NCBI RefSeq assembly: GCF_050586345.1
Contig: NZ_JBOCEF010000021.1
Location: forward strand, 1 to 64,000
Direction of reading: 5' to 3'
From: JBOCEF01 sp050586345
GTDB lineage: Bacteria > Pseudomonadota > Alphaproteobacteria > Rhodobacterales > Rhodobacteraceae
Length of the DNA stretch: 64,000 bases
Shown: positions 47,640-57,103 of the stretch, piece by piece
Layout of the letters: each line of letters begins with the position of its first letter
How positions within the stretch are numbered: position 1 is the first letter of the stretch
Notes under the pieces: generated by a model
Told to the model about the DNA's origin: nothing
What the model saw: the letters and a program-made list of their open reading frames with translations, nothing else
The model's database searches: none
Program-made: the position numbers and the translations under genes

Positions 47640-48478
47640 GCTTTCAGCCCTCGGTTCCGCTCTCGGGCATCGGGGGCTGGAAACTCCTGCAACGAACGGA
47701 AGCGACGCAGCGCGCCGCTTTCGAAACCTCGCCGCAGATCGCGCGCGACATCCAGTATTTCAAGGACAACATCGCCTCGGCCGACACGGCCGAGAAGCTG
47801 GTCTCCGATCCCCGGCTGCTCAAGGTCGCGCTCGGCGCCTTCGGGCTCGAGGAGGAGGCCTTCAAGAAGGCCCTGATCCAGCGCGCCCTCGAAGACGGTT
47901 CCACCGACCCCAATTCGATCGCCGTGAAGATGGTCGACCCGCGCTGGAAGCGGTTCTCGGCCGGGTTCGGCTATGGCGACCTGCTCGGGGCCAAGACCGG
48001 CTATATCGGCTTCGGCGACAAGATCGCGAAACAATATCTCGACCGCCAGTTCGACCTCGCGGTGGGCGAAAGCGACGATTCCCTGCGCCTCGCCCTGAAC
48101 TTCCGCCGCGAGATCTCCCGCTACGCCAACGGCGCCCAGCCGGACGGCTACACCTGGTTCGAGGCGCTGGGCGACCGCCCGGTGCGCGCGGTCCTGGAGA
48201 AGGCCTTCGGCCTGCCGACGGAATTCGGAAAACTGGATATCGATCGCCAGCGCGACGAGATGAAGGACCGGATGCGGGACATGTCCGGCACGTCCTCGCT
48301 CGCCGGGTTCAACGACCCGGAGGTGGTGGAGAAGGCGCTGACGCGGTTCCTGGCGCGCACCGCCGCTGAAAGCGGCCCGAACGCGACCACGCGGGGCATG
48401 GCGGCGCTGACCATGCTGCAGAGCGGCGGCGTCGGCGCCGGCGCGTCCGCCGGGCTGCTCCTCTCGAACGCAGGGTGA
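47636..48478 (+). CDS. DUF1217 flagellar-associated protein
   Basis: This 280-residue protein of the DUF1217 family is found next to flagellar genes in Rhodobacteraceae and relatives. Key stretches are GGWKLLQRTEATQRAAFE, ARDIQYFKDNIASADTAEKL and the repeated DLLGAKTGYIGFGDKIAKQY region. It has no signal peptide and a C-terminal Gly/Ala/Leu-rich tail. The function is unknown; the overlap with flbT makes a flagellar role very likely. A 346-base gap follows, ending this transcription unit. Confidence 0.85.
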   Translation: MSFQPSVPLSGIGGWKLLQRTEATQRAAFETSPQIARDIQYFKDNIASADTAEKLVSDPRLLKVALGAFGLEEEAFKKALIQRALEDGSTDPNSIAVKMVDPRWKRFSAGFGYGDLLGAKTGYIGFGDKIAKQYLDRQFDLAVGESDDSLRLALNFRREISRYANGAQPDGYTWFEALGDRPVRAVLEKAFGLPTEFGKLDIDRQRDEMKDRMRDMSGTSSLAGFNDPEVVEKALTRFLARTAAESGPNATTRGMAALTMLQSGGVGAGASAGLLLSNAG

Positions 48479-48824
48479 TCGCGGGAACTTGATCTTCGGC
48501 CCTTGGCGACGCCCCGTCCCGACCGCTGGCGCGGCCCGGGGGCGGGGCGTTCGCATCTGTACGTTTCGTGAATGCCGGCAGCGCCTTGCGGCGGCCCGTC
48601 GCGCGTCGCAAACCGAGGTTACGCCATCATCTTTTTGCCACTATATTCTCCGAGTGAAATGTGGGGTCGGGCTGCTCGGGGGGCCTGGCATCGTCGTGCG
48701 GCGCCCGCGTCGCGCATTAAGGAGGACCCTGCGTCGCGTGGCGCCCGCAGGAGAGTTCAGGGCCGCTGACCTGGCAGCTTGCATGGCGCGAGCGCCGGCC
48801 CGCGGCCGTTGGGGTGAAAAAACC
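48479..48824 (+). other. Regulatory region upstream of the EPS cluster
   Basis: This 346-base gap has no convincing gene. It contains a candidate promoter at 48619-48647 and an AT-rich patch (ATCATCTTTTTGCCACTATATT) unusual for this window. The long leader from that promoter to the ATG at 48825 (about 170 bases) leaves room for post-transcriptional control. Confidence 0.5.
48619..48647 (+). promoter_or_regulatory. Putative promoter of the EPS TPR gene
   Basis: TTACGC (48619-48624) and TATATT (48642-48647) are 17 bases apart. The -10 is good and the -35 poor, as expected of an activated promoter. Confidence 0.5.
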
Positions 48825-51284
48825 ATGACCATCAAGTCTCGGATCCGCATCGGGTTCATCGCCGGCGTCTCGGCGCTGGCGCTCATGGCCTTCGACACGG
48901 CCGAAGAACGCGCCGACGCGCATTACTTCCGCGGCGTCGACCTGGTCGAACAGGGCGCGGACATCAAGGCGCAGCTCGAATTCCGCAACGCGCTGAAGCT
49001 CAACAAGGAGCATCTGCAGGCGCGTTACGCTTTCGCCAAGTCCCTGCGCCGCACCGAGAATATCCGCGGCGCCGTGGGCCAGCTGCTGGCCGTCGTCGAC
49101 ATCGACGACACCTTCGTGCCCGCCCGCCTCGACCTGGGCGAGATCTTCCTGCTGGCCAACCGCGCCGAGGATGCCGAGCGGCACATCGACGTCGCCATGA
49201 AGCTCGCGCCCGACAACCCGCGCGCCCGGGCGATGATGGCCACCGTCGAATTCAAGCGCGGCGAGACCGACCGCGCGCTGGAGCGCGCCGACGGCGTGCT
49301 GCTCGAGGCGCCCGACAACGTCACCGCCCGCCTCGTCAAGGTCGCCTACGCCATGGATGGCGGCGACCTGCGCAAGGCGATGGAGGAGGTCGACGCCGGC
49401 ATCGCGCTGAACCCCGACGACCTGTCGCTGAACGTGGTCAAGCTCGGCATCGCCGAGCAGCTGCAGGATTCGGACGCCATCGGCGACCAGCTCAAGTCGC
49501 TGGTCGAGATGTTCCCCGAAACCAACCAGTTCCGCACCTCGCTGGCCCAGTGGCACATGGGCCAGGGCAATACGGACGAGGCCGAGGCCCAGTTCCGCGC
49601 CCTCGCCGACAACAACCCCGAGGAGCCGACCTGGACGCTCGACCTCGCCCGCTTCCTGGCCTCGGTGAAGGGCCGCGACGCCGCGCGCGAGGAGCTGGTG
49701 GCCCGAATCGCGAGCGACCATCCGCATGCCGAGTACCAGTTCGCCGTCGCGGCGCTGGACATGGGCGACGGCGACGAGGCCAGCGCGGTCGACCGTCTGC
49801 GCGAGGTCGCCTCGCAGTCCGGCGACACCGAGGACGGCTACAAGGCCCGCATCGAGATCGCGCGCTTCCTGATCCGCAACGACCGGCGCGAGGAAGCCTT
49901 CGACGAGATCGACTACGTCCTGTCGAAGGACCCGCGCAACGTCGACGCGCTGGGCATCCGCGCCGCCCGCTTCATCGAGGCGGACCGCCCGGACCTCGCC
50001 ATCGAGGACCTGCGCGCCGCGCTCGACAGCGCCCCCGAGGACGTGCGCCTGCTGCAGCTGCTCGCCACCGCCTATGAGCGCGCGGGCAACCGCGAGCTGG
50101 CGATGGAGCGCCTCGCGCAGGCCGCGACCGTGTCGAAATACGACCCCCAGGCGACCATGCGCTACGTGCAGGAGCTGCTGTCCGAAGGGAAGACCGAGGT
50201 GGTCGAGAGCCTGCTGCGCGACGCGCTCCAGGCCAAGCCCGACAACCGCGACTTCAAGATCGCCTACGCGCAGCGCCGCCTGGCGAAGGAGGACTGGCGC
50301 GAGGTCCAGCGCATCGGCGAGGAGCTGCGCCGCGCCAACCCCGAGGACCCGGCGGCCGACCGCCTGCTGGCCGCCTCGCTGGTCGGCCAGAAGATGTTCA
50401 CCCAGTCGATCGACGTGCTCTCGGGCGCGGTCGAACAGTCCGGCGGCAAGGATGTCGGCGCGATGCTCTCGCTCGTGCGCACCTACATCGCCTCGGGCCA
50501 GGTCGACGAGGCGCAGCAGTATCTCGACCAGTTCATCGCCGAGAACCCGGGCAACCCCGCGGGCCTCGTGCTGCTCGGCTCGCTCCAGGCCGCCCGCGGG
50601 ATGCTGGACGAGGCCGAGGCGTCGTTCCTCGAGGTGATCGAGAAATCGCCCGAGACCGGCATCGCCTATGCCAGCCTCGCCACCATCTACCAGCGCAAGG
50701 GCGACGAGGCCGCCGCGCTCGACCAGATCCGCAGCGGGCTGGAAGAGACCGGCAACGACAACCTGCGCCTCGCGCTCGCCATGCGCCTCGAGGCCGCCGG
50801 CGACATCGACGGCGCGATCGAGACCTACGAGACGCTCTACGCCCGCCGCTCGGACAGCGCCATCGTCGCCAACAACCTCGCCTCGATGCTGGCCGAACAC
50901 CGCGCCGACGACCCCGAGGCGGTGGAGCGCGCGGTCAACATCGCCCGCCGGTTCCAGAACGCCGGCAACCCCTACATGCAGGACACCTACGGCTGGCTGC
51001 TGCACCTGCAGGGCAAGAACGAACAGGCGATCCCGCACCTGCAGAGCGCGGCCGAGAAGCTGCCCAGGAACGGCGTGGTCCAGTTCCACACCGGCGTCGT
51101 CTACGAGGCGATGGGCCAGACCGACCGCGCCTTCGACTACCTGTCCAAGGCCATCGCCATCGCCGAGGAAGACCCGTTCCCCGGCCAGGACAAGGCCCGC
51201 GACGCCATGGCCCGGGTGGAGAAGATCCGCGCCGGCCAGACCCGCGAAGGCGCCGCGGCCGCCAGGGGCGCCGCGCAGGACTGA
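48825..51284 (+). CDS. Long TPR protein of the exopolysaccharide cluster (PrsT-like)
   Basis: This 819-residue protein consists of about twenty TPR-like units from residue 30 to the end, such as AHYFRGVDLVEQGADIKAQL and EAEASFLEVIEKSPETGIAYA. It resembles PrsT-type TPR lipoproteins of EPS/exosortase loci. The N terminus has a hydrophobic leader, but the expected lipobox cysteine is Phe23 (LALMAFDTAEERADAHY). The family arrangement would be Cys-Asp-x-Ala-Glu-Glu, so it would not be lipidated as written. The ATG at 48825 is supported by this N terminus; the ribosome site (GGGGTG) is moderate. It heads the EPS genes that run to 55106. Confidence 0.82.
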   Translation: MTIKSRIRIGFIAGVSALALMAFDTAEERADAHYFRGVDLVEQGADIKAQLEFRNALKLNKEHLQARYAFAKSLRRTENIRGAVGQLLAVVDIDDTFVPARLDLGEIFLLANRAEDAERHIDVAMKLAPDNPRARAMMATVEFKRGETDRALERADGVLLEAPDNVTARLVKVAYAMDGGDLRKAMEEVDAGIALNPDDLSLNVVKLGIAEQLQDSDAIGDQLKSLVEMFPETNQFRTSLAQWHMGQGNTDEAEAQFRALADNNPEEPTWTLDLARFLASVKGRDAAREELVARIASDHPHAEYQFAVAALDMGDGDEASAVDRLREVASQSGDTEDGYKARIEIARFLIRNDRREEAFDEIDYVLSKDPRNVDALGIRAARFIEADRPDLAIEDLRAALDSAPEDVRLLQLLATAYERAGNRELAMERLAQAATVSKYDPQATMRYVQELLSEGKTEVVESLLRDALQAKPDNRDFKIAYAQRRLAKEDWREVQRIGEELRRANPEDPAADRLLAASLVGQKMFTQSIDVLSGAVEQSGGKDVGAMLSLVRTYIASGQVDEAQQYLDQFIAENPGNPAGLVLLGSLQAARGMLDEAEASFLEVIEKSPETGIAYASLATIYQRKGDEAAALDQIRSGLEETGNDNLRLALAMRLEAAGDIDGAIETYETLYARRSDSAIVANNLASMLAEHRADDPEAVERAVNIARRFQNAGNPYMQDTYGWLLHLQGKNEQAIPHLQSAAEKLPRNGVVQFHTGVVYEAMGQTDRAFDYLSKAIAIAEEDPFPGQDKARDAMARVEKIRAGQTREGAAAARGAAQD

Positions 51285-51292
51285 CGAACGAC

Positions 51293-51320
51293 CGCCGCCG
51301 CCCGGACCCGGGCGGCGGCG
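51293..51320 (+). terminator. Hairpin after the TPR gene
   Basis: CGCCGCCGCCC (51293-51303) pairs with GGGCGGCGGCG (51310-51320). No T tract follows, so it is probably a read-through-tolerant hairpin rather than a full terminator before the ATPase gene at 51461. Confidence 0.5.
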
Positions 51321-51460
51321 CCCCTTCCGGCCGCCGCGCGCGGCCGCCGTGCCGGGGCGTGCGCGCCCCGCCCAGAACGACAGGAAACGGACCGTCTTGA
51401 ACCGCGAACCGCATCTTCCGGACGCGCCCCAGATTTCCGCCAACGACGCGGAGCGGCGCC

Positions 51461-52585
51461 ATGCGTGATCTTTCCCGCATGTACCTGGAGCATTTCGGCC
51501 TGAAGGAACGCCCCTTCACGCTGGTGCCCGACCCGGAGTTCCTGTTCTGGGCCCGGCCGCATTCCAAGGCCTACACGATGCTTGAATACGGCATCGCCAG
51601 CCACGCGCCGATCACCGTCATCACCGGCGAGGTCGGGGCGGGCAAGACCACCCTGCTGCGCCGCCTGCTGTCCGAGATCCCCGACGAATACTCGATCGGC
51701 CTGATCTCCAACGCCACCGGCGGGCGGGGCGAGCTGCTGCACTGGGTGATGATGTCGCTCGGCCAGGACGTGCCGCAGGGCGCCACCTACGTGCAGGCCT
51801 TCCGCCAGTTCCAGGACTTCCTGGTCGACGAATACCGCCAGGGCCGCCGCACCGCGCTGATCTTCGACGAGGCGCAGAACCTGCAGGAAGAGACGCTCGA
51901 AGAGCTGCGGATGTTCTCCAACATCAATGCCGACAAGGACGAGCTGCTGCAGCTGATCCTCGTCGGCCAGCCCGAGCTGCGCGAGCTGGTCCACCGCCCG
52001 CACCTGAGCCAGTTCGCCCAGCGGATCGCGTCGGAATTCCACCTGCGCGCGCTGAACGAGGGCGAGACGAAGGGCTATATCGACCACCGGCTGACCGTCG
52101 CCGGGGCCGAGCGGCAGGTGTTCGACGAGGACGCCTGCATCCTGGTCCACGCCGCCTGCCGCGGGGTGCCGCGGCTGATCAACCAGCTGTGCGACTACGC
52201 GCTGGTCTACGCCTTCGCCGAAGAGCTCGACATGGTCGACGCCGGCGTGGTGCGCGAGGTGCTCGAGGACCGGCGCGAATTCGGCGTGTTCTCGGACCCC
52301 GACGTGGTGCTGGGGCCGAACGCGCCCCAGGCCCGGCCGCGCGCGCCGAAACCCGCGCCCGGCGAGGCCGCCGCGCACCAGGCCGCGCCCGACCAGGCCG
52401 CGCTCGACCAGGCCGGGCAGCCCCCGGCGCCGGACGCGCCCGCTGCGCCGCAGGCGCAGCCCGGCGGGGCCCCGGCCGCGGACGGCGCGCCGCCGCAAGA
52501 CGGGACCGCGCCAGGCGGGCCTGGGCCGGACGGGACGGTGGATGAGAACGTGTTTTATGGAATTTGGGGAGAGCGGAAGGTCTGA
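51461..52585 (+). CDS. ExeA-like AAA ATPase of the EPS cluster
   Basis: This 374-residue protein has an N-terminal MYLEHFGLKERPFTLVPDPEF segment and Walker A GEVGAGKTT (56-64), with Walker B in ALIFDEAQNL and a C-terminal winged region with GVPRLINQLCDYAL. It matches the ExeA/GspA-like ATPase family; homologues accompany exosortase-linked EPS synthesis. Residues from about 285 are a Pro/Ala/Gln-rich tail, which may be a flexible linker or disordered. ATG 51461 has GGAG upstream; an in-frame ATG at 51479 would begin at the conserved MYLEHFGL. The C-terminal peptidoglycan-binding domain of ExeA is absent. Confidence 0.85.
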   Translation: MRDLSRMYLEHFGLKERPFTLVPDPEFLFWARPHSKAYTMLEYGIASHAPITVITGEVGAGKTTLLRRLLSEIPDEYSIGLISNATGGRGELLHWVMMSLGQDVPQGATYVQAFRQFQDFLVDEYRQGRRTALIFDEAQNLQEETLEELRMFSNINADKDELLQLILVGQPELRELVHRPHLSQFAQRIASEFHLRALNEGETKGYIDHRLTVAGAERQVFDEDACILVHAACRGVPRLINQLCDYALVYAFAEELDMVDAGVVREVLEDRREFGVFSDPDVVLGPNAPQARPRAPKPAPGEAAAHQAAPDQAALDQAGQPPAPDAPAAPQAQPGGAPAADGAPPQDGTAPGGPGPDGTVDENVFYGIWGERKV

Positions 52586-52618
52586 GCCGCGACAGGCCCG
52601 CCCCGCCGGAGCGAAACC

Positions 52619-54214
52619 ATGCAGAACGATTTTGACATTCGGTTCCTGTTCTCGATTTTCCTGAGACGGTTCCCCATCTTCATCCTGACCGCGGTGCTGT
52701 GCTTCGGCGCCGCCGCGGGCGTCGCCGTGGTGCTGCCGCCGGTCTACAAGGCCTCGGCCACCATGCTCGTGATCTCGCAGCAGATCCCCTCGGCGCTGGC
52801 CCAGTCCACGGTCACCGTCGACGCGGTCGAACGCATCAAGGTCATCGAGAAGCAGCTGATGGTCCGCGACACGCTGCTGGCCATCGAGGAGGACTTCCAG
52901 GTTTTCCCGCAGCGCGCCAGCATGTCGCCCTCGACCGTGGTCGAGGCGATGCGCAAGTCGACCCGGTTCGAACAGGCCCGCCTCGGCGCCACCCGCCGCG
53001 GCGGCGGCGGCGCGCTGGCCTTCACCATCAGCTTCTCGGCCAACTCGGCCCAGGTCGCCGCGCGCGTGACCAATGAATTCGTCACCCGGATCCTGGAGCG
53101 CAACGTCCAGCTGCGCACCACCACCGCCGCGGGCACGTCGGAGTTCTTCGAACAGCAGGTCGCGCGGCTCGAGGCCGAGCTGACCAAGCTCGAACTCGAC
53201 ATCGTCAGCTTCAAGCGCGAGAACGCCGGCAAGCTGCCCGAAACGCTCAACTATCGCCGCGACCGGCTCGGCCTGCTCACCCAGGCCCGCCAGCTGCAGC
53301 AGCGCGAGCGCGCGTCGCTTCTGAACCAGCGCGAGCTGCTGGTGGCCGCGATCTCCAGCCAGACCAAGCCCGAGGCGCAGATGACGCCGGAGGAGAAGAC
53401 CCTGGCCGAGGTCAGGCGCGCCCGCGCCCTGCGCCGGGCGATCCTGTCCGAGAACCACCCCGAGATCCGGGCCCTCGATTCGCGCATCGCCGCGCTGGAG
53501 GGGCTGGTCGAGGAGCAGCGCGCCGCCGCCGAGAAGGCCGTCGCCGAGGGCGCGGTCCCGGCCCCGACCACGCCGATGGAGCGCGAGCGGGCGATGATCG
53601 ACAAGCGGGTCGAGGAGCTGGACAGCCAGATCGCCGAGCTGTCGACCGAGATCGACCAGCTCGCCTCCTCGATCGCCGAGACGCCGAACATCGAGATGGC
53701 CCTGCGCACGCTGAACCGCGAATATGACGGCCTGCGCGAGGAATTCGCCGCCGCCCGCGCCAAGCTCGCCTCCGCCGCCACCGGCGAGCAGCTCGAGCTC
53801 AAGCAGCAGGCGGAGCGGTTCGAGGTGGTCGAACAGGCGACCCTGCCCGAGCGGCCGATCAGCCCCAACCGGCCGATGATCCTGATGGCCGGCGCCGTCG
53901 GCGGCGTGGGCGCCGGGCTCGGCTTCATCATCCTGCTGGAACTGATGAACAAGACCATCCGCCGCCCGTCCGAACTGGCGCGGATCGACATCACGCCCAT
54001 CGCCATCGTGCCCTATATCTACACGGCGAAGGAGATGCGGAACCGCAAGATGCTGCGGATCTCCATCATCCTCGGCTTCGTGCTGCTCGTCGCCGTCGGC
54101 TCCTACGTGGTCCACTACTACTACATGCCGCTGGACCTGCTGCTGGAGCGGCTGATCCAGCGGGCCCGGATCGACGACGCGATCAAGCTGGTCCGCACCC
54201 GGCTGAATTTCTGA
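52619..54214 (+). CDS. Wzz/GumC-like chain-length and polysaccharide export protein
   Basis: This 531-residue protein spans the inner membrane at about residues 18-40 and 415-435, with a further hydrophobic segment near 480. Its periplasmic part is a long coiled coil (about 170-350) flanked by Wzz-type ends (PPVYKASATMLV near the N terminus, PISPNRPMILMAGAVGG near the C terminus). Such co-polymerases set polymer length and link synthesis to export. It carries no kinase domain; that is in the next gene. RBS and start are ordinary. It lies between the ExeA-like ATPase and tyrosine-kinase-like genes on one strand. Confidence 0.9.
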   Translation: MQNDFDIRFLFSIFLRRFPIFILTAVLCFGAAAGVAVVLPPVYKASATMLVISQQIPSALAQSTVTVDAVERIKVIEKQLMVRDTLLAIEEDFQVFPQRASMSPSTVVEAMRKSTRFEQARLGATRRGGGGALAFTISFSANSAQVAARVTNEFVTRILERNVQLRTTTAAGTSEFFEQQVARLEAELTKLELDIVSFKRENAGKLPETLNYRRDRLGLLTQARQLQQRERASLLNQRELLVAAISSQTKPEAQMTPEEKTLAEVRRARALRRAILSENHPEIRALDSRIAALEGLVEEQRAAAEKAVAEGAVPAPTTPMERERAMIDKRVEELDSQIAELSTEIDQLASSIAETPNIEMALRTLNREYDGLREEFAAARAKLASAATGEQLELKQQAERFEVVEQATLPERPISPNRPMILMAGAVGGVGAGLGFIILLELMNKTIRRPSELARIDITPIAIVPYIYTAKEMRNRKMLRISIILGFVLLVAVGSYVVHYYYMPLDLLLERLIQRARIDDAIKLVRTRLNF

Positions 54215-54281
54215 TCCCGCCCGCGCGGCGCCCCCGCCCCGGGGGCGCCGCGTGCAGCGGCCATTGCACGAGGAAGAATTC

Positions 54282-55106
54282 ATGGAACGGCTCAAGGCGG
54301 CGATCTCCAAGGCCAAGACGACCCGCGGCGAGGGCGGACCGCGCGTGCGCGGCCCGGCCGAGCCGCGCTTCACCCCGCGCGGCGACACGCCGATGATGTG
54401 GAACGAGCTGCCCCAGGCCGAGCTCGACACCCGCGCGCTGACCCAGGCGCGGGTGGTGACGGAATCGAAAGAGAACCCGGCCCACATCGCCTTCGACATC
54501 CTGCGCACCAAGCTGCTGAAGCTGCTGGAGCGCAACGAGTGGACCTCCATCGCCATCACCTCGCCGACCCAGGCCTGCGGCAAGACGATGATCTCCACCA
54601 ACCTCGCCTTCAGCTTCGCGCGCCAGAAGACCAACCGCGTGGTGCTGTGCGACGTCGACCTCAAGCGGCCCGCCGTGCGCAAGGTGCTCGGCGCCGGCGG
54701 CTCGACCTCGATGGGCGAGTACCTGAGCGGCAATGGCGGGCTGACCGACCATTTCCGCAAGTACTCCGACAGCCTCGCGGTCTGCGTGACCAACCAGTCG
54801 ATGCGCCATTCGGCCGAGGTGGTGCAGGCGCAGACCGCCTTCGACGCCATCGACACGATGAAGCGCGAGCTGCGCCCGCATGTCATCATCTACGACCTGC
54901 CGCCGATGCGCGCCTCGGATGACGCGATCTCGTTCATGTCGCACGTGGACTGCGTGCTGCTGATCGCCTCGGCCGGCATCTCCACGGTGCGCGAGATCGA
55001 CGATTGCGAGAGCCAGCTCTCGGAGCTGACCCATGTCGCGGGCGTGGTGCTGAACAAGTACGACGTCGAGACGGACCGCTACTACGACTACGACTATTAC
55101 GGCTGA
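54282..55106 (+). CDS. Tyrosine-kinase-like (BY-kinase) ATPase of the EPS cluster
   Basis: This 274-residue cytoplasmic protein is of the CpsD/Wzc-kinase type. The Walker A equivalent is SPTQACGKT (94-102) with Cys99 before the Gly-Lys, followed by the A' motif VVLCDVDLKRP, and VIIYDLPPM as Walker B. The C terminus ends in a tyrosine cluster (RYYDYDYYG), the site of autophosphorylation in this family. It would pair with the Wzz-like protein to control polymer length. GAGGAA precedes the ATG at 54282. Confidence 0.88.
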   Translation: MERLKAAISKAKTTRGEGGPRVRGPAEPRFTPRGDTPMMWNELPQAELDTRALTQARVVTESKENPAHIAFDILRTKLLKLLERNEWTSIAITSPTQACGKTMISTNLAFSFARQKTNRVVLCDVDLKRPAVRKVLGAGGSTSMGEYLSGNGGLTDHFRKYSDSLAVCVTNQSMRHSAEVVQAQTAFDAIDTMKRELRPHVIIYDLPPMRASDDAISFMSHVDCVLLIASAGISTVREIDDCESQLSELTHVAGVVLNKYDVETDRYYDYDYYG

Positions 55107-55130
55107 GGGGCGCCGCCCCCGCCGGAACGG

Positions 55131-55163
55131 AAAAGGGCGCGCCCGGCCGGGCGCGCCCTTCTT
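55131..55163. terminator. Bidirectional terminator after the EPS kinase gene
   Basis: GGGCGCGCCC (55135-55144) pairs with 55149-55158 around GGCC. AAAA precedes it and TTCTTC follows, so it can stop both the plus-strand EPS genes and the convergent GT4 gene. Confidence 0.85.
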
Positions 55164-55196
55164 CATGTCCGGGTCTCATGTCCGGGGCAGGGCGGC

Positions 55197-56354
55197 TCAG
55201 GCCGCGTCCTGCCGCCCGTCCAGGTTCTCGATCCCGTCCAGCGGCAGGTGCGGGGCGGCGGCGCGCAGCGCGTCCGCCAGCCCGGCGCGGAAATGCTCCG
55301 GCCCGAATTTCGCGGCATGGGCGGCGATGCGGGCGACGTCCATCCGCGGCTCGAGCTCGGCCTCGAACCGGTCCATCGCGGCGCGCAGCCCCTCGGCGGT
55401 CTGCTCCTCGAACAGAAGCCCGGTCTCGCCGTCCACCACCGTGTCCAGCGCCCCGCCCTTGCCGAGCGCGATGACCGGCCGCCCGCAGGCCATGCTTTCC
55501 AGCGGGACGATGCCGAAATCCTCGACCCCCGGGAACAGCAGCGCGCGCGAGGAGCGATAGAGCGCGGCCATCCGGTCGTCCGGCACCCGGCCCAGGAACT
55601 CCACGTTCGGCGGGGCCGTCGCCTCCAGCCGCTCGCGCTCACCGCCCGAGCCGACGATCTTGAGCTTGCGGTTCGTGCCGCGCACCGCCTCGATCGCGAG
55701 GTCGGGGCGCTTGTAGGAGACGAGCTCGGACAGGAACAGGTAATGCTCGCCCGGCGCTTCCTCGGCCGGGCGATAGGCGGCGAGGTCGACGGGCGGGTGA
55801 ACGACGGTCGAGTCGCGCCCCCAGACCCGTTTCACCCGGCGGCGCACGAAGTTCGAGTTGGCGACGATGCTGTCCACCCGCTGCGCGCCCACGGCGTCCC
55901 AGATGCGCAGCCCGGGGGCCACCGCCTCGAACACCTTGCGGGCGGGCCAGGACAGCCCGTCCTTGTAGGAATGGTACTGGTCCCAGATATAGCGCATGGG
56001 CGAGTGGCAGTAGCACAGGTGCACCGCGTCCACCGGCGCGATCACGCCCTTGGCCGGACCGCTTTCGGAGGAGATCACGAGATCGTAGCCCGAGAGGTCC
56101 AGCTCCTCCAGCGCGCGGGGCATCAGGGGCAGCATCTTCTGGTAATGCTTCCGCCCGCCCGGCAGCCGGCCGATGAAGGTCTCGGTGATCTTGTGCCGGC
56201 GCAGCAGCGGCGAGATGTTCTCGGGGATGCAGGCATGGGTGTAGATGTCCGCCTGCGGGAACATCATGCAGAGCTGTTCGAGCACCCGCTCGCCGCCCCG
56301 CATGCCGACCAGCCAATAATGGATGATCGCCACGCGGATGTCGGTGGAGGTCAT
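55197..56354 (-). CDS. GT4 glycosyltransferase of the EPS cluster
   Basis: This 385-residue GT-B enzyme has an N-terminal Gly-rich loop (HYWLVGMRGGERVLEQLC), VICSES-like ESGPAKGVI, and a C-terminal GT4 donor motif FPGVEDFGIVPLESMACG with its EX7E-type Glu pair. Such proteins typically transfer mannose or a related sugar to the lipid-linked EPS repeat. ATG 56354 is the conserved start. It converges on the kinase gene, and the ExoY-like gene lies upstream on the same strand. Confidence 0.87.
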   Translation of the reverse strand: MTSTDIRVAIIHYWLVGMRGGERVLEQLCMMFPQADIYTHACIPENISPLLRRHKITETFIGRLPGGRKHYQKMLPLMPRALEELDLSGYDLVISSESGPAKGVIAPVDAVHLCYCHSPMRYIWDQYHSYKDGLSWPARKVFEAVAPGLRIWDAVGAQRVDSIVANSNFVRRRVKRVWGRDSTVVHPPVDLAAYRPAEEAPGEHYLFLSELVSYKRPDLAIEAVRGTNRKLKIVGSGGERERLEATAPPNVEFLGRVPDDRMAALYRSSRALLFPGVEDFGIVPLESMACGRPVIALGKGGALDTVVDGETGLLFEEQTAEGLRAAMDRFEAELEPRMDVARIAAHAAKFGPEHFRAGLADALRAAAPHLPLDGIENLDGRQDAA

Positions 56355-56416
56355 GGGATCGCCTTGTCGTTCGAGGTCCGGCCGGCGCATGGCCCGGGGG
56401 CCATGCGCGGGACAGC

Positions 56417-57103
56417 TTACTTGCCGGTCGGCTTCACGACCACCCCGGCGGTGCGCAGCAGGATGCCGAAATCCATCGGCAGCGTGTACGCCCGCTGGTA
56501 CTCGACATCCATGCGCACGCGCTCGTCATAGGCGACGTCGTTGCGCCCCGAGACCTGCCACATGCCGGTGACGCCGGGACGGACCGCCAGGTAGGCGCCG
56601 CGGGCGTGGCCGTATTTCTCCAGTTCGTCCTCGGGCACCGGGCGCGGGCCGACGAAGGACATGTCGCCGCGCAGCACGTTCCAGATCTGCGGCAGCTCGT
56701 CCAGCGAGGTCTTGCGCAGGAAGGCGCCGAGGCGGGTGATGCGCGGGTCGTTGGTGAGCTTGCGCTCCGCCTCCCACTCGGCCGCGGCCTCGGGGTCGTT
56801 GGCCAGGTGCTCGACCAGGCGCTCCTGCGCGTCGGCGACCATGGTGCGGATCTTCCAGCAGCGGAACCGCTTGCCGTCGCGGCCGACGCGGGTGTGGCCG
56901 AAGAACGGGTTGGCCCCGTCCTGCCGCTTCACCGCCAGCGCCAGCGCGCCGATCACCGGCGCCACCATCGGAAGAATGAGAATGGCGAGCGCGATGTCGC
57001 AGACCCGCTTGCCTCCCGCGCGATAGGTCGAGGCGTTGCCGCGGGCCGGGACGTCGAATTCGTCCGTGCGCGATACGCCGTGGTCAACCCTGAGATCGGC
57101 CAT
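56417..57103 (-). CDS. ExoY-like priming sugar-phosphate transferase
   Basis: This 228-residue bacterial sugar transferase starts EPS synthesis by moving a sugar-phosphate onto undecaprenyl phosphate. It has one N-terminal membrane segment (ALAILILPMVAPVIGALALA) and the catalytic KRVCDIALA, then FRCWKIRTM, then KTSLDELPQIWNVLRGDMS, then FVGPRPV. Short length matches ExoY rather than WbaP. The ATG at 57103 is favoured by an AGGTG sequence upstream. It diverges from the Wza-like gene over a 436-base region. Confidence 0.9.
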   Translation of the reverse strand: MADLRVDHGVSRTDEFDVPARGNASTYRAGGKRVCDIALAILILPMVAPVIGALALAVKRQDGANPFFGHTRVGRDGKRFRCWKIRTMVADAQERLVEHLANDPEAAAEWEAERKLTNDPRITRLGAFLRKTSLDELPQIWNVLRGDMSFVGPRPVPEDELEKYGHARGAYLAVRPGVTGMWQVSGRNDVAYDERVRMDVEYQRAYTLPMDFGILLRTAGVVVKPTGK

